From Candidatus Coatesiibacteriota bacterium (GTDB taxonomy: Bacteria; B130-G9), in the NCBI GenBank assembly GCA_016929465.1, contig JAFGIT010000354.1, forward strand, positions 1 to 6,680: a DNA stretch of 6,680 bases, read 5' to 3'. The translations under genes were made by a program, and so were the position numbers. Below, one piece after another: positions 1 to 5,380 of the stretch; the first letter of the stretch is position 1, and each line of letters opens with the position of its first letter. The notes under the pieces are model-generated. The model was not told the origin of the DNA, ran no database searches, and saw only the letters and a program-made list of their open reading frames with translations.

Positions 1-890
1 GTATGTTCTTCTGGCCGATTGAGGCCTTGACATGGCTTTATAACTCAGCGCTTTCCGCGATGGCGGCATCGGAGCGTATATTCCAGCTGCTCGACGCGGA
101 GCCCGAGGTGAAGGATAGGGAAGATGCGATTGAGATGCCCGAGATCAGGGGCGATGTGGAATTCAGGGATGTCTTCTTCAGCTATGACGTTGATGGCAAA
201 CGTGAGTGGGTGCTGAAGGACATCTCGTTAAAGGCGAAGGCCGGTCAGATGATTGCACTGGTCGGGCCGACTGGCGGCGGGAAAAGCTCGACGGTCTCAC
301 TTATACCCCGGTTCTATGAGGCTCAGAAGGGGAAGGTGCTGATCGACGGCTATGACGTCAGGGACGTTACGCTCGAATCGCTGCATAGACAGATGGGTAT
401 CGTGCTCCAGGAGAGTTTTTTGTTCACGGGGACTGTCATGGAGAACCTGAAGTTCGCGAATCCCGACATCTCGGAAGCGGAGATTATCGAAGGGGCAAAG
501 GCGCTCGGTGCGCATGAATCGATAATAAAGCTTGCCAATGGCTACCAGACCGAGGTGAAGGAACGCGGCGAGGGCCTTTCACAGGGCGAAAGACAATTGA
601 TTTGCTTCACCAGGGCCTTCGTCGCGGACCCCAGGATTCTCATACTAGATGAGGCGACATCCTCTGTCGATACGATGATCGAGATCAGACTGCAGAACGC
701 GATGAACCGGCTGATGCAGAACAGGACCTCATTCGTGGTTGCTCACCGTCTCTCGACGGTGCGGCACGCGGACCTGGTCCTGGTGATCTCAGACGGCCTC
801 ATCAAGGAGCGCGGCACGCATGGTGAGCTGCTCGCGATGGGCGGCGAATACGCCAGGCTCTATCACGAGTACATGCGCGATCTGGGCTAG
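1..890 (+). CDS. ABC exporter, C-terminal half (MsbA/ABCB-type fused permease-ATPase), 5' partial
   Basis: This is the end of a fused membrane-ATPase exporter half-transporter, which moves lipids, drugs or peptides out of the cytoplasm by ATP hydrolysis. The frame is open to the window edge, and the Met at base 3 lies inside the last membrane helix, so it is not the true start. Counting from that Met, residues 1-30 match the end of the transmembrane domain (PIEALTWLYN, then AASERIFQLLD). The nucleotide-binding domain follows: A-loop Tyr61, Walker A GPTGGGKSS 88-96, Q-loop Gln136, signature LSQGERQ 192-198, Walker B ILILDE 212-217, D-loop SSVD 220-223 and H-loop His248. All catalytic elements are intact. 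Full family members are about 580-620 residues, so roughly half is missing. A strong terminator follows the stop codon, so this ends a transcription unit. The cargo cannot be told from the ATPase half. The family assignment is firm. Confidence 0.95.
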   Translation, partial: MFFWPIEALTWLYNSALSAMAASERIFQLLDAEPEVKDREDAIEMPEIRGDVEFRDVFFSYDVDGKREWVLKDISLKAKAGQMIALVGPTGGGKSSTVSLIPRFYEAQKGKVLIDGYDVRDVTLESLHRQMGIVLQESFLFTGTVMENLKFANPDISEAEIIEGAKALGAHESIIKLANGYQTEVKERGEGLSQGERQLICFTRAFVADPRILILDEATSSVDTMIEIRLQNAMNRLMQNRTSFVVAHRLSTVRHADLVLVISDGLIKERGTHGELLAMGGEYARLYHEYMRDLG

Positions 891-899
891 CAATCGCAT

Positions 900-940
900 T
901 GGGCTGTATCTCGAAAGGGATGCAGCCCATATCTCCTTTT
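900..940 (+). terminator. Intrinsic-type terminator after the ABC exporter
   Basis: A 13-bp stem pairs 900-912 with 917-929. All positions pair, two of them by G-T wobble, and they close a GAAA tetraloop at 913-916 of the stable GNRA class. A pyrimidine-rich tail ending in TTTT (937-940) follows, eight bases from the stem. The stem starts nine bases after the exporter stop codon. The T-tract is short and slightly displaced, so efficiency is uncertain, but position and stem quality fit a terminator. Confidence 0.75.
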
Positions 941-951
941 GACCCGACCTC

Positions 952-995
952 ATGTAGTAGCGGCGGTGGCTTGTCCCCGCCCATCTACATCTTTT
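952..995 (+). repeat. Second hairpin, repeat-like palindrome with T-tail
   Basis: Outer arms ATGTAG (952-957) and CTACAT (985-990) enclose an inner GC stem. GGCGG (962-966) pairs with CCGCC (977-981), then GG with CC around a CTTGT loop, with one bulged T at 967. CTTTT (991-995) follows directly. This could be a second, tandem terminator. It could also be a copy of an interspersed palindromic repeat, since such GC-rich boxes flanked by short arms are common in genomes with REP-like families. The rest of the stretch up to the next gene at 1122 shows no clear promoter. Confidence 0.5.
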
Positions 996-1112
996 GGCAG
1001 ACACAAGGCCTACACCTACATGTTGTATGAATCTCGTTTGTGAAATCCATCAATCTAATCTGGTTCACCCATCCCCTATCTTTTGTTATCCTACCATCTC
1101 ATTGATCATGAC

Positions 1113-1118
1113 GGAGAG
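1113..1118 (+). promoter_or_regulatory. Ribosome-binding site that sets the glycosyltransferase start
   Basis: GGAGAG lies 3 bases (GGAG core 5 bases) before the ATG at 1122. The reading frame is also open further upstream, to a TTG at 1083, but that codon has no purine-rich site in front of it. The ATG at 1122 is therefore preferred. Confidence 0.65.
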
Positions 1119-1121
1119 ACT

Positions 1122-2435
1122 ATGAGAGCATTCTTGGACCTGACTCGAAGCCAGCGGAACTGGCTCATCGGGATCATTCTTTTCGGTTTCATCGCGAGGG
1201 TCGCGTGGATCTTCGTCATGCCGTATTACGTCCCCGTTGCTGAGCAGTCGGACCCGCAGGAATACAACCAGCTGGCGAAGAACCTGATCGACGGAACGGG
1301 CTACCGATTGACCGGCCTCACCGGCCATTTCGCGTTCTTGATGGGCGATAGAATCGATGAGCCGAGCGCGAGGCGTCCGCCGCTATACCCCGTGCTCCTG
1401 GCGGCCATTTATTCAATATTCGGGGAACGCTATCGCGTGGTCTTCCTTGTGCATTGTCTCTTCGATGTGCTGACGATGCTCGCAGTATTCGCGATAGGCA
1501 GGCGGCTATTCGGGAGCATTAATGTCGCGCTAATCGCGACGGGCCTCATGGCGCTATATCCACCCTTCTTTCAGCAAAATATCGTCATCATGACCGAGGG
1601 CCTCAACATGCTCCTGACGACGCTTTATCTCTGGGCGGCGATCGAGGCAATCTCCGAACCCAGAATCTGGCGCTTCATCGTGACAGGTCTCCTTCTCGGC
1701 GCTGCTGCCCTGACGAGACCAGAGGCGTTCTATTTCGCGGTCCCCCTGTCGATTGTCATGTTGGCCGTGTTGTTGGCCCAGAAGGTGCAGCTCAAACGAG
1801 CGATCCTGATGCCGGTCCTTATGCTATTGATGATGCTGGTCGCGGATTCGCCCTGGCTGATACGGAATGCGGTCGTGTTCGATAGGTTCTTTCCCGGGAC
1901 CACGCTCGTCGGGACGAATGTGATGGAGGGCCTTTACATCCCGACGCAGGATGAGAGCAAGGGCATATTGACCTCGCTGCCGCCGTATGTGCTGCCGAAG
2001 GTGGAGGGCACGACCGAGATGGATGCGAACGATATCCTGCTCGACGAGGCGATCAAGTTCCTGTTTAAGCATCCCGTCTCCTACATCAAGGCAGCCCCGG
2101 GCAAGGTCATCAAGATGTGGCTGAATGCCACCGATTGGCGAGAGCACTACTTCCTCTACTACCCGACGACCAATAGGAACCACTACATCCAATACAGCCT
2201 CCTGATCCCGAACTTGCTGCTGCTGGTCTTCGCCTGCATTGCGATGATCCGTTATCGCGGCCGCTGGTTGATCTATTCCTCGCCCATATTGCTGGCAATA
2301 GCGTTTTTCACGTTCGCCGAGACATTCCTCGTCAGCGTCGGCCGCCATAGCGTGAAGCTCATTCCCGCGCTGGCGGTGATTTCAGCGTATGGTCTGTATC
2401 GGATGTTGCCCGTGGGGAAGGAAGCTGCGGATTAG
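1122..2435 (+). CDS. GT-C membrane glycosyltransferase, family 39 / PMT_2 (ArnT-like)
   Basis: This is a 437-residue polytopic membrane protein. GT-C enzymes of this type transfer a sugar from a polyprenyl-phosphate donor to lipid A, protein or another envelope acceptor on the outer face of the membrane. Visible features are a first helix at about 14-33, followed by an extracytoplasmic loop with an acidic DPQEY motif (Asp44, Tyr48), the position of the GT-C catalytic acidic residue. RRPPLYPVLLA follows at 84-94, then TEG with Glu159, and LTRPEAF at about 197-203. A long soluble loop spans about 255-350. A final helical block contains RHSVKLIP at 408-415. I estimate ten to eleven membrane helices. 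There is no tetratricopeptide tail. The gene stands alone, between a terminator and a repeat cluster, so context does not reveal the acceptor. The fold class is confident and the specific substrate is unknown. The start is ATG 1122, supported by the upstream GGAGAG. Confidence 0.85.
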   Translation: MRAFLDLTRSQRNWLIGIILFGFIARVAWIFVMPYYVPVAEQSDPQEYNQLAKNLIDGTGYRLTGLTGHFAFLMGDRIDEPSARRPPLYPVLLAAIYSIFGERYRVVFLVHCLFDVLTMLAVFAIGRRLFGSINVALIATGLMALYPPFFQQNIVIMTEGLNMLLTTLYLWAAIEAISEPRIWRFIVTGLLLGAAALTRPEAFYFAVPLSIVMLAVLLAQKVQLKRAILMPVLMLLMMLVADSPWLIRNAVVFDRFFPGTTLVGTNVMEGLYIPTQDESKGILTSLPPYVLPKVEGTTEMDANDILLDEAIKFLFKHPVSYIKAAPGKVIKMWLNATDWREHYFLYYPTTNRNHYIQYSLLIPNLLLLVFACIAMIRYRGRWLIYSSPILLAIAFFTFAETFLVSVGRHSVKLIPALAVISAYGLYRMLPVGKEAAD

Positions 2436-2632
2436 TGCCGCCCCATAAGGGCTGGGGAGGTTTTGTGGTTGCCTGATCCGTGGGTTTGGCTCGCGCCATC
2501 ACCCACGGCTATTCATGTGGCTCCCCGTTGGGGAGCGAGGAATGGGGCCTTCGGTGGCGTCGATCCAGGACTTTGCCGGATCACGGTCAAATCCAAGGTC
2601 ATTCTGATGGCTGCCCTTTGGGGAGCGGGAAA
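2436..2632. repeat. Cluster of REP-like palindromic repeats
   Basis: Four palindromic units begin right after the glycosyltransferase stop. A weak GCCC/GGGC hairpin lies at 2440-2452. CCGTGGGT (2478-2485) pairs with ACCCACGG (2501-2508), with an inner TGGC/GCCA stem and TCGC loop. GCTCCCC (2520-2526), GTT, GGGGAGC (2530-2536) forms a perfect 7-bp hairpin. A degraded second copy of that last unit lies at 2610-2626, with one G-G mismatch and similar flanks (TGGCT before, GGGGAGCG after). The pattern resembles intergenic interspersed palindromes of the REP/BIME class. No transposase of the RAYT type is in this window. One unit could also end the upstream transcript, since TTTTG follows at 2461. 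Confidence 0.6.
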
Positions 2633-2906
2633 TAGATGAGTTGCGTATGTAAAGTTCTGCAATTTGTATAATCATCGTATCTGATAATCATCACACCTGT
2701 TAATAATCAAGAAGACGCCTTCATATAGATTTACGGCATAGCCTCTTCGTCCTGCACCTGAGGCTATTGACGTGATGCCGCGCTGGGGCATTAGCTGAGC
2801 AAAGCTGATGAATTCGGATGGCAATTTGCCGAAATCAATACTGGCCCAGGATTACACGACCTCGGTTCACACCCGCGGATTCCCATTGTGCTTTTTCGAT
2901 TGGATA
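2633..2906. other. Gene-free AT-rich control region upstream of arsR
   Basis: I find no convincing gene here on either strand. It holds a perfect TATAAT at 2667-2672 without a good -35 at normal spacing (TTGCGT at 2641 is 20 bases away). It also holds three copies of ATAATCA (2668, 2684, 2703), the long hairpin at 2734-2780, and a short palindrome GGCAA-T-TTGCC at 2820-2830. A 49-codon open frame from ATG 2808 runs to the arsR start but crosses the promoter and operator and looks accidental. Confidence 0.5.
2734..2780. other. Large imperfect inverted repeat (12 bp, bulged)
   Basis: ATAGCCTC (2738-2745) pairs perfectly with GAGGCTAT (2760-2767) around a 14-base loop. The stem can be extended by CGGC (2734-2737) with GCCG (2777-2780) across a 9-base bulge. 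No T-tract follows on the plus strand. It could be a structured leader element if transcription begins near 2680, a remnant of a palindromic repeat, or a protein-binding site. It lies upstream of the proposed arsR promoter. Confidence 0.45.
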
Positions 2907-2935
2907 TTGACAATTTGCGTTGCATGCATTAGTGT
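2907..2935 (+). promoter_or_regulatory. Predicted sigma-70-type promoter for arsR
   Basis: A consensus -35 TTGACA at 2907-2912 is followed, after exactly 17 bases, by TAGTGT at 2930-2935, which keeps the important T1, A2 and T6 of the -10 consensus. Transcription would start near 2942, about 18 bases before the arsR ATG. This leaves a very short leader with no visible Shine-Dalgarno sequence. Confidence 0.55.
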
Positions 2936-2956
2936 ATTAGCAAATACTAATATTTG
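2928..2956. promoter_or_regulatory. Overlapping palindromes, likely ArsR-family operator
   Basis: Three nested dyads cover the -10 box and the start region: ATTAGT (2928-2933) with ACTAAT (2946-2951); TATTAG (2935-2940) with CTAATA (2947-2952); and CAAATA (2941-2946) with TATTTG (2951-2956). All arms are perfect. AT-rich imperfect dyads between the -10 box and the start codon are typical targets of ArsR/SmtB repressors. The placement suggests that the downstream regulator represses its own promoter. Which dyad is bound is not decidable from sequence. Confidence 0.6.
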
Positions 2957-2959
2957 ACC

Positions 2960-3334
2960 ATGGACGATCCAAAAAAAATCGCGAGAATGTTCAAGGCGCT
3001 CTCGGTAGAAGCCAGGGTGCAGATAATGCAGATGCTAAAGCGGGGGCCGCTCTGTGTCGGAGCGTTGTCCGCAAGGCTGAAGATTACGCAGGGGGCGGTG
3101 TCTCAGCATCTCAGGATTCTGAGGGACGCGGACCTTGTAACAGATGACAAGAGAGGCTGCTTTGTCCATTACAGCTTGAACGAGGAGACTTTGCGAAGAT
3201 GGGGGGACCTGGTCTCGAATTTGCTCAATGTGGATGACAAAAAAGACAGGTGTATCAATCAATGTGAAGGAGAGAAGCGATGTGTGGAGAAAGAAGAGGA
3301 TGTGGCTGCGGCTGCCAGAAGCCGGAGAAGCTGA
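2960..3334 (+). CDS. ArsR/SmtB-family winged-helix transcriptional repressor
   Basis: This 124-residue regulator should bind the upstream dyads as a dimer and release DNA when a metal, metalloid or thiol signal is bound. FKALSVEARVQIMQML at 11-26 is the family's opening helix. The recognition helix region TQGAVSQHLRILRDADLV lies at 43-60, and the wing with RGCFVHYSL at 65-73. The usual ELCVCDL metal-binding box of ArsR is here LCVGAL (31-36), keeping only Cys32. Other cysteines are Cys67 in the wing and a C-terminal trio, Cys98, Cys102 and Cys108 (C-x3-C-x5-C), which could form a non-canonical sensor. The start is ATG 2960. A TTG at 2954 is in frame but less likely. No Shine-Dalgarno sequence is visible. 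The last 55 bases overlap the next gene in another frame, so the Ala/Arg-rich tail (115-124) may be tolerated coding rather than functional. Family certain, inducer inferred. Confidence 0.92.
   Translation: MDDPKKIARMFKALSVEARVQIMQMLKRGPLCVGALSARLKITQGAVSQHLRILRDADLVTDDKRGCFVHYSLNEETLRRWGDLVSNLLNVDDKKDRCINQCEGEKRCVEKEEDVAAAARSRRS
3267..3272 (+). promoter_or_regulatory. Strong ribosome-binding site inside arsR
   Basis: AAGGAG sits 7 bases before the ATG at 3280, the optimal spacing, and lies within the arsR coding sequence. It is the best Shine-Dalgarno site in this part of the window. It is the main argument that the short overlapping frame is a real gene with its own translation start. Confidence 0.75.
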
Positions 3335-3426
3335 AGACGAAGCCCGAGAATTGCACGCCTGAGCAGGTCAAGGAGTGCCATGGCGACACAGATAAGCACC
3401 CTTGCGAGGGCGATGCCTCAAAGTGA
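3280..3426 (+). CDS. Small Cys-rich protein (48 aa), possible metal/thiol binder
   Basis: This 48-residue protein has seven cysteines (2, 8, 10, 12, 25, 33, 42) and two histidines (34, 40). The N-terminal part carries CGCGC at 8-12. The C-terminal half reads PENCTPEQVKECHG at 22-35, then HPC at 40-42. There is no signal peptide or membrane segment, so it should be cytoplasmic. Cys and His density is metallothionein-like, which suggests binding of soft metals or metalloids, or a redox or chaperone role. The reading is backed by AAGGAG 7 bases before the ATG, by the position directly behind an ArsR regulator, and by a 55-base overlap that implies translational coupling. I have an impression of similar short proteins with a C-x7-C-H-G motif beside ArsR genes in anaerobes, but cannot verify it here. 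The function is unknown. Confidence 0.75.
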   Translation: MCGERRGCGCGCQKPEKLKTKPENCTPEQVKECHGDTDKHPCEGDASK

Positions 3427-3429
3427 CCA

Positions 3430-3458
3430 GTGTATTGAGCGATAAATCCCCAATACAC
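3430..3458. other. Perfect 8-bp hairpin after the Cys-rich gene
   Basis: GTGTATTG (3430-3437) pairs with CAATACAC (3451-3458) around a 13-base loop, four bases after the stop codon. No T-tract follows, so it is not a standard intrinsic terminator. It may protect the 3' end of the short arsR message or take part in alternative folding with the next hairpin. Confidence 0.5.
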
Positions 3459-3486
3459 ATCTAAGATAAGCCGTTGATTGGCATTT

Positions 3487-3509
3487 GGGGCGGGAGCCGT
3501 TTCCGCCCC
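3487..3509. other. GC-rich hairpin just upstream of the ABC-2 operon
   Basis: GGGGCGG (3487-3493) pairs with CCGCCCC (3503-3509). Wobble and A-T pairs can extend the stem inward to a 3-base loop. It ends 23 bases before the GTG start of the ATPase gene and lacks a T-tract. The 3' arm can instead pair through CGCCC (3504-3508) with GGGCG (3521-3525), immediately before the start codon. A role in termination or translation control is possible but unproven. Confidence 0.5.
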
Positions 3510-3532
3510 TATTGGATAATGGGCGATAATCG

Positions 3533-4495
3533 GTGGAAAAATCATACCCCACTACGGGCAAAGCACTAATTGTTGAGCGGCTCTGCAAGAGCTATAAGGA
3601 TACCAAAGCTCTATCGGGGGTCTCCTTCATTGCGAAGCGCGGCGAGCTACTGGGCTACCTCGGTCCCAACGGGGCAGGAAAGACGACGACCATAAATATT
3701 CTCTCTGGCCTTTTAGAGCCTGATTCCGGCAGGGCGGAGGTCTATAGAATTGATGTTGCAGCGGACCCAATTGGCGTAAAGCAGCGTCTCGGCGTGGTGC
3801 CCGAGGAATCGAACCTGTATCCCGAACTGACATGCCGCAACAATCTGATATACGCTGGTGAGCTCTACGGACTGTCGAAGTCGGAGAGGATGAGCAGGGC
3901 AGATGATCTCCTGCACCAGTTTGGGCTGATTGACAGGTCGGGCAAGCCTTTCAGAAGTCTGTCGCGCGGATTGAAGCGGCGCCTGACGATCGCCGCAGCG
4001 CTGGTCCACTCGCCCGATGTGCTATTTCTCGATGAGCCGACTGCTGGGCTTGACGTTGTGAGCGCCATGAAGCTGCGTTCCCTGATCCGCGATATAAATG
4101 GGGCCGGCACGACAGTGCTTCTGACTACGCACAACCTGCGTGAGGCAAGCGACCTGTGCACGAGAATCCTGATACTGATCGGGGGACGTATCGTTGCAGA
4201 AGGGACTCCATCCGAGATAAGTGCGCGCGTCTCCAGCATCAAACGCCTGTCGGTCGGATTGTCCCAACAACTGGACTTGTCTGACATCAGAGAGGCCTGC
4301 AAGGCGATCAAATCCGCATCGATTGACGGCAATGAGCTGAAAGTCGATGTGCTCGACGTGCATGATGCAATCGCTCAGATCATGACCTACGTCGAATTGA
4401 GGGGTGGCCGAATACTGAGCATCGAGAGCGTTGCCCCGAGTCTCGAGGATGCGTTCATCTCGATCCTCGAGCAGCATGGCGAGGACGGTAACTGA
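3533..4495 (+). CDS. ABC-2 type transporter ATP-binding protein (CcmA/NatA-like)
   Basis: This 320-residue ATPase energises the membrane protein encoded next. Visible motifs are Walker A GPNGAGKT 44-51, signature LSRGLKRR 143-150, Walker B VLFLDEPTAGLD 163-174 and H-loop His200. The Q-loop position reads VPEES with Glu91, a form common in ABC-2 ATPases. The region from about 225 to the end is the usual C-terminal extension, ending in PSLEDAFISIL (302-312). The start is GTG 3533. No in-frame ATG lies nearby, and no good Shine-Dalgarno sequence precedes it, which hints at weak or structure-controlled initiation. The stop is one base before the permease ATG, so the two form an operon. Substrates of this family range from antibiotics to sodium and polysaccharides. 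The ArsR and Cys-rich neighbours make metal or toxicant efflux a guess only. Confidence 0.93.
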   Translation: MEKSYPTTGKALIVERLCKSYKDTKALSGVSFIAKRGELLGYLGPNGAGKTTTINILSGLLEPDSGRAEVYRIDVAADPIGVKQRLGVVPEESNLYPELTCRNNLIYAGELYGLSKSERMSRADDLLHQFGLIDRSGKPFRSLSRGLKRRLTIAAALVHSPDVLFLDEPTAGLDVVSAMKLRSLIRDINGAGTTVLLTTHNLREASDLCTRILILIGGRIVAEGTPSEISARVSSIKRLSVGLSQQLDLSDIREACKAIKSASIDGNELKVDVLDVHDAIAQIMTYVELRGGRILSIESVAPSLEDAFISILEQHGEDGN

Positions 4496-4496
4496 G

Positions 4497-5228
4497 ATGA
4501 CCACAGCTATGCGCTCGCTTTTCATAAGTCGGAAGGACCTCAGAAGCTACTACGGCAAGCCGCCGCTCATAACCTGGGGACTCCTATTCCCCGCGGTCCT
4601 GATCTTGGCGATATACGTTCGTGATCCCGAAAACTACCTCGCCACTGCCCCCGGTATCATAGCCATGACCCTTCTCTTTGGATGCACTTCGATGGCGGCG
4701 ATTGTGCTGACTTTCGAGAAGCGAACCGGATCGCTGCAGAGGCTCCTGCTCGCTCCTATCTCGGACAAGACCATCCTTCTCGGCAAAGGTCTCAGTGCCG
4801 CAGTCTATGGGATTGGGACGTCGCTGGTTCTGACGCTGGCCCTGGTCCTGTTCCTCGGGATGAGGATTCAGCATTTAGGTGTATTTGCACTCGGAGTGTT
4901 GTTCGGCGGGTGTATCTTCTCAATTCTCGGCCTTTGCCTTGCTGCGACGGTCCGAGAGGTCTTCGAGGCTATGACGCTCCTGAACTTCATACGGTTTCCG
5001 ATGCTCTTTATAAGCGGTGTATTCCTCCCTATAGAGAAGCTCCCGATTTGGCTCAAGCCGCTGGCTTTGGTCTCTCCGATGACTTATGTGGTTGATCTTT
5101 TGAGATTCGGCAGCCTTGGCCATTCATACTTCCCGAATTACTCGATACCGGCATCGATCGCGGTCATCTCGCTCTTTGTAGCCTGGAGGCTGGCTTTGTT
5201 CACATTCCGGACACAAGCAAGGAAGTAG
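4497..5228 (+). CDS. ABC-2 type transporter permease
   Basis: This 243-residue integral membrane protein is the partner of the ATPase encoded just upstream. About six hydrophobic segments lie near 23-42, 52-76, 100-120, 126-152, 162-178 and 217-236. Between segments two and three, EKRTGSLQRLLLAPIS (74-89) is the cytosolic coupling helix typical of ABC-2 permeases. FISGVFLPIEKLP (171-183) and SPMTYVVDLLRF (193-204) are the usual C-terminal family motifs. The ATG at 4497 follows the ATPase TGA after one base and suits translational coupling. The frame is open further upstream, with an ATG at 4476 and a TTG at 4431, but those starts would overlap the ATPase end and lack ribosome-binding sites. 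The length is normal for the family, and the protein probably works as a homodimer. The substrate is unknown. Confidence 0.92.
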   Translation: MTTAMRSLFISRKDLRSYYGKPPLITWGLLFPAVLILAIYVRDPENYLATAPGIIAMTLLFGCTSMAAIVLTFEKRTGSLQRLLLAPISDKTILLGKGLSAAVYGIGTSLVLTLALVLFLGMRIQHLGVFALGVLFGGCIFSILGLCLAATVREVFEAMTLLNFIRFPMLFISGVFLPIEKLPIWLKPLALVSPMTYVVDLLRFGSLGHSYFPNYSIPASIAVISLFVAWRLALFTFRTQARK

Positions 5229-5278
5229 TCCCCGCCCTTCTTGGCGCGACCTCGCATGCACTCGGATTAGATTTACGC

Positions 5279-5284
5279 TATAAA
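5279..5284 (+). promoter_or_regulatory. Possible -10 box for the beta-helix gene
   Basis: TATAAA lies about 100 bases before the next gene and close to the -10 consensus, but no recognisable -35 hexamer sits at 16-18 bases upstream. The spacer 5229-5380 otherwise shows only a short inverted repeat, CTTGA (5328-5332) with TCAAG (5344-5348), and no clear terminator for the ABC-2 operon. Confidence 0.25.
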
Positions 5285-5368
5285 TAGTCGCTTTCAAGTG
5301 TTACAGTAATTTCTTCATGACCATCAACTTGACTATGTGTTATTCAAGCGGCCATCGAATTGCAGTCA

Positions 5369-5377
5369 GGGAGGGAG
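5369..5377 (+). promoter_or_regulatory. Ribosome-binding site for the beta-helix gene
   Basis: A purine run GGGAGGGAG includes GGAGG at 5370-5374, 6 bases before the ATG at 5381. It favours this ATG over the in-frame TTG at 5360, which would put a charged stretch ahead of the signal peptide. Confidence 0.7.
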
Positions 5378-5380
5378 AAT

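Noticed and set aside
1824-2348. 174-codon minus-strand open frame opposite the glycosyltransferase
   Set aside because: It lies wholly inside a well-supported membrane protein gene, and the product is rich in His, Arg and Gln without domain motifs, as expected for an antisense shadow.
2515-2604. Short frame starting at the ATG at 2515, within the palindrome cluster
   Set aside because: It is a translation of the repeat itself, with its residues coming from the GCTCCCC/GGGGAGC hairpin. There is no ribosome-binding site.
2808-2957. 49-codon open frame starting at ATG 2808 and ending two bases before arsR
   Set aside because: It has no ribosome-binding site, crosses the predicted promoter and operator, and an open run of this length is expected by chance. 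The product shows no recognisable motif.
3800-3811. Glu in place of Gln in the Q-loop of the ABC-2 ATPase
   Set aside because: Glu at this position (VPEE) is frequent in ABC-2 ATPases, so it does not suggest a defective transporter.
3865-4525. Minus-strand open frames opposite the ABC-2 ATPase
   Set aside because: They are antisense to a gene with every ABC motif intact, carry no motifs of their own and have no start signals.
4682-5095. 137-codon plus-strand frame inside the permease gene
   Set aside because: It overlaps a permease frame with clear ABC-2 motifs and membrane segments. The alternative product is polar and unrecognisable.
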